Origin: Piliocolobus tephrosceles
Taxonomy: Eukaryota; Chordata; Mammalia; Primates; Cercopithecidae
DNA length: 64,000 nucleotides
Direction of reading: 5' to 3'
NCBI RefSeq assembly: GCF_002776525.5
Contig: NC_045439.1
Location: forward strand, 116,519,489-116,583,488
The number at the start of each line of letters is the position of its first letter. Position 1 is the stretch's first letter. The notes under the pieces were generated by a model. That model saw nothing but the letters and a program-made list of their open reading frames with translations, searched no databases and was not told where the DNA came from. This document shows positions 57,190-64,000 of the stretch, piece by piece. The position numbers were made by a program, and so were the translations under genes.

Positions 57190-57700
57190 GAAAATGTGTT
57201 ATCCAAGGGCCTGGGGATTGATCCACCCGGCTTGCTATCACTTGTGTCTGCATACACTATCAGGGAGCCTGAAGACAGGTCCACCCCACCTGCCATGGCT
57301 GGCCCTCAACGTGTCATTTGGGTGCCTGAGAATTGACACGCCTTACTCACTGGCACTACTGGCTATACTTCCTGTCCAGGGGCCTGACAATATGCCCACC
57401 CTTCTTGCTGCCACCGATACATATGCATGCTGTCTAGGGCTGTAAAGATAGGCCCATGTGCACTGGTGCTCATGTGCCTCCTGGGCACCCAGAGACTGGC
57501 CTGCCCAGCCTGCCGCCATTGGGATTCACTCAAATGTACCACCTATGTGGTTGGAGACCAGCCTGCCAAGCCCACTACCAGCAAAGTCTCATGACAGCCC
57601 AAGCCACTGAGGAACTCACAGACACCACTAATGCTGATAGAGTCACAGAAATTATAAACACACTATACTAACACAGCCACCCGGAACCAAAGCCTAAGCA
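57190..57700 (+). promoter_or_regulatory. L1 5' UTR remnant
   Basis: GC-rich compared with the rest of the element. It has repeated GGGAGCCTGAAGACAGG / GGCCTGACAATATGCCC / ACCCAGAGACTGGCC units, as in L1M 5' UTRs, which are built from such short repeats and carried the internal promoter. Frames of 64-85 codons here are not coding. Confidence 0.65.
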
Positions 57701-57952
57701 CTCAACCCAACCAGCACTATGGCTATATCTATAGGAAAAAGTCTTTTCCCCAAAAAGCCATCCATAAAATTGGAAGGAGTGAATGTTAAACTAGATATAC
57801 AGATATCAAGATAAGGGCACAGGAAAGTGAAAAAGCAAGGAAACATGACACCTCCCAAGGTTCACAATAATTCTTCCATAGCAGACACCCCAAAAAGGAA
57901 ATCTATGAAATGCCTAAAAGATAATTCCAAGTAATGATAGCAAAGAAACTCA

Positions 57953-58250
57953 ATAAGGCTAGGCATGGTGGCTCATGTCTGTAATCTGAGCACTTTGGGA
58001 GACTGAGGCAGGAGCATCCCTCGAGCCCAGGAGTTAAAGACCAGCCTGGGCAACATATGAGACCCTGTCTCTACAAAAAATTTAAAAATTAGGTGTAGTA
58101 GCGCACACCTATAGTCCCAGCTACTTGGGAGGCTGATGTGGGAGGATTGCTTGAGCCCAAGAGGTTGAGGCTGCAGTAAGCCATGATCACGCCACTGCAC
58201 TCCAGCTGGGTGATAGAGTGAGATCTTGTCTCATAAATAAATAAAGAAAT
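57953..58250 (+). mobile_element. AluJ-like inserted in L1, 11-bp TSD
   Basis: From AAGGCTAGGCATGGTGGCTC to a tail of AAATA/AAAGAAAT units. The TSD AAAGAAACTCA is at 57942-57952 and 58251-58261; the L1 continues across it. Confidence 0.95.
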
Positions 58251-59242
58251 AAAGAAACTCAGTGAGATATAGGAATACACTGATAAAAATACAAAGAGAT
58301 CAAGGAAACAGGTCATGATCTGAATGAGAAGTTCAGCAAAGGCTAGATATCATAAGAACCAAACAGAAATCCTGGAAGTGAAGAAATCAAAGAGGAGAAT
58401 AAAAAATATAGTTGAGAGCTTCAACAATAGACTAGATCAAGCAGAAAAATGAATTTCTGAATTGGAAGACGGGTCTTTTGAAATACCAAAGTCAGAATTA
58501 AGAAAAGACAAAAGAAGAATAAAGAAAGCCTACATAACATATTGGGCACCATAAACCAAATACTCAAATTTTAGTTTCAGAAGGAGAAGATATGGCCAAA
58601 TGCATAGAAAACCTGTTTAACAAAATAGTAGCTAAAAATTCCCCAGTCTTACAAGAGATATAGATACTCAAATAAGGAAGGTCAAAAATCTCCAAACTGA
58701 TTCAATTCAGAAAGTTCTTCTCCAAGGCACATTATTATAGTCAATCTGCCAAAAGTCTCACAAAGAGAGAATTCTAAAAACAGCAAGAGAAAAGTGTCAA
58801 GTCATCTGTAAGGGAATCCCCATCAAAGTAATAGTGGATTTCTCAGCAGAAACGTTACAAATTAAAGAGAATGAGATACTATATTCAAAGTATTGAAAGA
58901 AAAAACAATGACAGCTAAGAACATGATACTCATGAAACCTCTCCTTCGAAAATATAGGAGAAATAAATTATTTTTGAAACAAGCAAAAACTGAGGGAATT
59001 CATCACCACTAGACCAGCTCTTCAAGAAATATTATGGTAGTCCTTTATCTGGAAGCAAAAGGATGACATCTACCACATGAAAACATATGAAAGTATACAG
59101 CTCACTAGTATTGCAGATATACAAATGAGAAAGAGAAAGGAGCCAAATGTTATCACAACAAAAAGCCCACCAGTTTGTAAAGGTAAACAATGAAAGAGGA
59201 ATAAAGGAATGAAGCAAATACAAAACAATCAGAAAACAGTTA

Positions 59243-62200
59243 ACAAAATGACAGGAGTATATATTCATCTATCAATAGCAACCTTGAATGTAAACAGTTT
59301 AAATTCCCCAATTAAAAGATATAGACTGGGCTGATTGGATTTTAAAAAAGACCTAACTATAAGCTGCCTGCAAGAAACTTGCTTCACCTATGAGAAACTG
59401 TAGACACACATAAAATGAAAGTGAATGCATGGAAAAAAATATTTCACACAAACAGAAATCAAAAGTGTGAAATCAAGAGTAGCTATAATATTATTATACC
59501 AAATAGCCTTTAAGTTAAAAAATATATAAAAAGAGATAAAGAAGACCATTATATAATGATAAAAGGATCAATTCTACACGAGGGTATAACAGTTGTAAAT
59601 ATAAATGCACTCAGTACGGGAGTATCCAGATATATAGAGCAAATATTATTAGAGCTAAACAGATAGACTCCAATATAGTACTAGCTAGGGACTTCAGCAC
59701 CTCACTGTTAGCACTGGAAAGATCATCTAGAGTGAAAATCAGCAAAGTAACATTGGACTTAATCTGCACTATATGTAAACCAAATGGATCTAGCAGATAT
59801 TTACATAATATTTCATCCAGTAGCTGAAGAATACACATCTTTTCATCAGCACATGGAACATTCTCTAGGAAAGACCATATATTAGGCCTCAAAAAAAGAA
59901 AAAAAAACACTGAGCAAATTATATCAAGTACCTTCTCAGACCACAGTGGAACACAACTAGAAATCAATACCAAGAGGCACTTTGGACCTATACAAATACA
60001 TGGGAGTTAAATAGCATGCTCCTATATGACCACTGAGTCAATGAAGAAATTAAGAAGGAAATTTAAAAATGTCTCAGAACGAATGAAAATTGAAGAACAA
60101 CTTACCAAGCATATGGAATATAGCCATAGCACTGCCAAGAGGGAGATTTATAGCAATAAATGTCTAAACTGAAAGAGTAAAAAGTTTCAAATAAACAATC
60201 TAGTGATGGAGCTCAAGGAACTAGATAAGCAAGAAAAAAAACAAATCCAAAGTTAGTTGAAGGAAAGAAAGAAATATCAGAGCAGAACTAAACAAAAAAG
60301 AAACTAAAAAAAAGAATCAACAAAAAGAAAAGATTTTTTTGAAAAGATAAACAAAGAGCAATAAATCACTAGTTAGACTAACCAGGAGAACAAAAGAGAA
60401 AACCCAAATAAATAAAATCAGAAACAAAAAAGGAACATTACAGCTGATACCACAGAAATACAAAGGATCATTGGAGACTATTATGAACCACTACATGCTA
60501 AAAATTTGGAAAACCTGTAGGGAACAGGCAAATTCCTGGACACACACAGCCTATCAAGATTGAACCAAGAAGAAAGGAAACCTGAACAGACCATTAGCAA
60601 GAAATGAAATTGAATCAGTAACAGTCTCCAGCCAAAGAAAAGCCCAATACCTGATGGCTTTACTGCTGAAGTATACCAGACTTGAAGAACTAACACCAGA
60701 TCTTCTCAAACTATTCCAAAAAATTGAAGAGAAGGGAATTCTTCCTAACCCAGTCTAAAATGCCAGCATTCCCTCGACACCAAAACTAGACAAAGAAACA
60801 ACAACATAAAAAGAAAATTATAAGCCATATTCCTGATGAACGTATGTGCAAAAAACCCCAACAAAATATTATCAAAATTAATCCAACAGCACATCAATAA
60901 GATAATCTTCCATGACAAAGTGGGATTTGTCCGAGGGATTCCAGGATGGTTCAACATACATAAATCAATAAATATGATACATCACATCAACAGAATGGAC
61001 AAAAATTATGCAATCATCTCAATAGATCCAGAAAAAAAGCATTTGATAAAGTTTCACATCCCTTCATGATAAAAACTCTGAACAAATTCGATATAGAAGG
61101 AACAAACCTCAATATAATAAAGAAAAAATATGACAAATATATATGACTAACATGATACTAAATGGGGAAAAGCTGAAAGCCTTTACTCTTAAGAACTGGA
61201 ACAAGATAAGGATGCCCACTTTCACCACTCCTTTTCAAGACAGTACTGGAAGTCTTATTCGGAACAATCAGGCAAGAAAAAGAAATAAAGAGCATCCAAA
61301 TTGGAAAGGAGGAAGTCAAATTGTCTGTCTTTGCAGATGACGTGATCTTATATATATAGACAAACCTTAGGATTCTATCAAAAACTCTTAGAACCGATAA
61401 ATTCCTTAAAGTTGCAGGATACAAAATGAACATACAAAAATCAATAGCATGTTTATATACCACTAACAAAGTAGTCAAAAAAGGAAATCAGGAAAGCAAA
61501 CGCATTTACAATAGTTACAAAAATAAATTTAAAAAATACCTAAATTTGACCAAAGAGGTTGTCATCCAAAAGACCACCAGAAAGGCTAAGTAGTAGAAAA
61601 GAGGTCTTTATTGGCAATATTGGTTTACAAACCTCCCTTCGAAGATGGAAAGGGCAGGTTGGGTTTTATACCTCACAGGGCCTGTATCACAAAGTAGACA
61701 TATTATTCAGCAGGTTTGGAGGGACAGCTGTACATATTTGTGAGGGAAGTTGAGTGCGTGTGTAATGGGTAAACATATTTAACATACATCCCTTGATCAC
61801 TTTTGAGCGGGGTTATAGCAGTAAAAGGAGATGGAATTTGGCTCTTTACATGAGAAGGTGAAAAATAGGACACAGAGACACTTTGTATGCAGCCTCTATA
61901 AGCTGGTTGAAGCTGCCTTGAAATCTATGGTTGTTTATCAGGAAAGAGTTAAACAATGTGTAAAGCCAGTTCTCTTTTCATTCAGAGTTATAGTGGCCTG
62001 GGTTGTAAATCAGAGTTAGGAAGCAATCTGATAATTTGTTTGATATTGCCTATTGTTAGAGAATTTAGCAAAGATGTGTTTTTTCTTGTAGCCATAGGAA
62101 TTTAGGCAGTCGCCATGCCAGCTGATCCCTGAACGCCAAACCCTGAACCCTCAGACCATAGGCAACTTTTGTATCCTTAAGCTTAGGATTCATCTTAGTT

Positions 62201-63615
62201 GACAAAGGGACATCTATTTTGGTCTCTCAGATCTCAAAGTGAAAGTCCTTTACAATGAAAATTACAAAACCCTTTTGAAAGTAATTGAAAAGGACAGAAA
62301 CAAATGGAAAAACATCCCATGGTCATGGATTAAAATAATTAATATTAAGATGACCATACTACATGAAGCAATCTACAGATTCAATGCAATCTCTATCAAA
62401 ATACCAATGACATTCTTTACAGAAGTAGAAACATCAATTCTAAAATTCATATGGAACCGCAAAAGACCCTAATACCCAAAGCAATACTGAGCAAAAAGAA
62501 CAAAGCTGGAGGCATCGCACTACCTGACTTCAAAATATAATACAAAGGTATAGTAACCAAAACAGTATGGTATCTTGGTGACAAAAGTACCAAGTACATA
62601 TACTGGGGAAAGGATGCCCTCTTCAACAAGTGGTGCTTTGGAACACTGGGTATTCATATGCAGAAGAATAAAACTAGACCCCTGTCTTTCACCATATAGA
62701 GAGTCAATTCAAAGTGGACTAAAGACTTAAATGTAAGACCTGAAACTGTAAAACTGCTAGAAGAAAACATAAGGAAAATGCTTCAGGACATTGGTCTAGG
62801 CAAAGATTTTATGGCTAAGATCTCAAAAGCACAGCCAACAAAAACAAAAGTAGACAAACGAAAAAGCTTAAGCACAGCAAAGGAATGAGTAGACGACCTA
62901 TAGAATGGAAGAAAATGTTCACAAACTATTCATGTAACAGATGACTACTATCCAGAATATACAGCCAACTCAACCAACAGCAAAAATACAAATAATCCCA
63001 TTTAAAAGTTGGCCAAGCTTCTGAACAGACATTTCTCAACAGAAGACATACAAATGGCCAACAGACAGAAGAAAAAATGCTCAGCATCTCTCTAATCATC
63101 AGGAAAATGCAAATCAAAACCACAGTGAGATATCTTCTCATCCTGATTAGAATGCCTGTTATGAAAAAAAATAGCGTGCTGGCAAGGAAGTAGAGGAAAG
63201 GGAACTCTTGTACACTACTGCTGGGAATGTATATTAGTATAGCTATTTTGGTAAACGTATGGAGGTGTCTCAGAAACTTAAAATGGAACCACCATATATA
63301 TATAATCCAGCAATCCCACTACTGGGTATGTAGCCAATGGAAAGGAAATCAGGACATCAAAGGGATATCTGCATCCCATTTTTATCAGCACTATTCACAG
63401 TAGCTAAGATACAGAATCAACTTAGGAATTCATCAATGGATGAACAGATAAACAAAATGTGGAATTCATATACAACAGAACACTATTTAGCCATAAAAAA
63501 TGAAATCTTGTCATTTATGGCAATACGGATGGAACTGGAGGTCATTATGTTAAATGAACTAAGCCAGGTACAGAAAGACAAGTACTCCATGTTTTCATTC
63601 ATATGTGGAAGCTAG
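59243..63615 (+). pseudogene. L1 ORF2 (endonuclease-RT), broken
   Basis: Normally a ~1,275-residue protein that nicks target DNA and reverse-transcribes L1 RNA. Visible in order: the endonuclease N-terminus (STATLNVNSLNSP-like at 59270-59310; QETCFTYE at 59375-59397), RT fingers and palm in a 77-codon open part (60836-61069, HDKVGFVRGIPGWFNIHKSI), the RT active site VFADDVILY (61328-61354), then after the solo LTR a 77-codon part (62239-62472) ending FIWNRKRP, and the C-terminal part (63337-63615) ending at a stop after SFICGS. Stops and frameshifts occur throughout. Confidence 0.88.
61560..62236 (-). mobile_element. ERV1-class solo LTR inside L1, 4-bp TSD
   Basis: 677 bp with TG...CA ends on the minus strand (TGAGATCTGAGAGACC to GGATGACA). 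It has the LTR layout: a TATA-like GGTATAAAACCC (61655-61666) and AATAAAGACC (61596-61605) near the 3' side. It interrupts L1 ORF2 between AAAG|AGGT (61556-61559) and AAGT|GAAAG (62237-62240), i.e. a 4-bp duplication with one later change, typical of class I (ERV1) elements. I cannot name the family. Confidence 0.8.
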
Positions 63616-63990
63616 AAAATTTGATCTAGTGGAGGTAGAGAATAGAAGGATGGTTACCAGAGTCTGGGAAGGGTGGGATTGCAAATAAAGACAGGTTAGT
63701 TATCGGGTACAAACACACAGCTAGAGAGAAAGAATACATTTTAGTGTTTGATAGCATAGTAGGATGACTATAATTAACAATGATTTATTTTATATTTCAA
63801 AATAGTTAGAAGAGAACATTTGAAATGTTCCTAACACAAAGAAATAAATGTTTGAGGTGATAGATGTCCTAAATACCCTGATTTGATCAATGCAGATTGC
63901 ATGCTTGTATCATAAATATGTACAATGTTACATATCAGTTTTAAAAACTGAAAATTTCCACATCAGATATGTACAGCAGAAAACAATATA

Positions 63991-64000
63991 GGCCAGGCAC
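63991..64000 (+). mobile_element. start of an Alu at the window edge
   Basis: GGCCAGGCAC directly after the L1 3' end is the first ten bases of an Alu. The rest lies outside the window. Confidence 0.7.

Larger units (their letters stand above)
57180..63988 (+). mobile_element. near full-length L1 (L1M-class, L1MA/MB-like)
   Basis: About 6.8 kb, or about 5.8 kb without two later insertions (AluJ at 57953-58250 and solo LTR at 61560-62236). In order: GC-richer 5' UTR (57190-57700), ORF1-side region (57700-59240), ORF2 (59243-63615) and 3' UTR (63616-63988) containing TGGTTACCAGAGTCTGGGAA (63651-63670), which fits the L1MB/MA group. Both frames carry many stops. It is inactive. Confidence 0.92.

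Noticed and set aside
61328..61354. FADD motif as evidence of an active L1 reverse transcriptase
   Set aside because: The motif is intact but the frame is broken many times and the element holds an Alu and an LTR.

Overview
The window is nuclear genomic DNA of a catarrhine primate (human, ape or Old World monkey). The evidence is a dense set of primate Alu elements (including AluY-like copies), an HERV-H provirus with LTR7-type LTRs, MST-type MaLR elements and a Tigger1 transposon. I find no intact protein-coding gene, no exon I can support and no RNA gene. Open reading frames longer than about 60 codons are either decayed transposon or retrovirus coding regions, their antisense shadows, or chance. 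The region reads as intergenic or deep intronic. Calls were made by eye against remembered consensus sequences; subfamily names and edges without a visible target-site duplication (TSD) are approximate.

Layout. 0.5-4.3 kb: a Tigger/MER2-group fragment, a rearranged MST element whose two halves face in opposite directions, and a mariner-type transposase remnant. 4.3-14.4 kb: mostly unique AT-rich DNA with L2, MIR, three Alus, an old L1 and old LTRs. 14.4-24.8 kb: a complete MaLR solo LTR, a MER5-type element, an L1 3' end with an internal microsatellite, a 10-N assembly gap, L2, and an AluY inside an old L1 3' UTR. 24.8-31.8 kb: unique DNA with two Alus, a solo MST LTR with perfect TSD and a (TG)n tract. 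31.8-35.6 kb: a full-length but dead Tigger1 carrying four Alus. 38.2-43.6 kb: an Alu split by a 5.1-kb HERV-H provirus on the minus strand. 43.6-57 kb: mostly unique DNA with an MLT1-type LTR, a Tigger-group element, L2, old L1 pieces and an Alu. 57.2-64 kb: a nearly complete L1M-class element holding an AluJ and an ERV1-class solo LTR, with another Alu starting at the window edge.

Nothing functions as an operon or pathway. What can be read is a nested history: older L2/MIR/MER5/L1M insertions, then Tigger1 and MST elements, then Alus, and HERV-H landing inside an Alu. The observations most worth checking are the head-to-head MST element, whose two internal pieces are complementary (it looks like a failed, partly self-integrated provirus), and the HERV-H provirus with a 5' LTR that could still be a promoter. 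I did not find a convincing new biological system.
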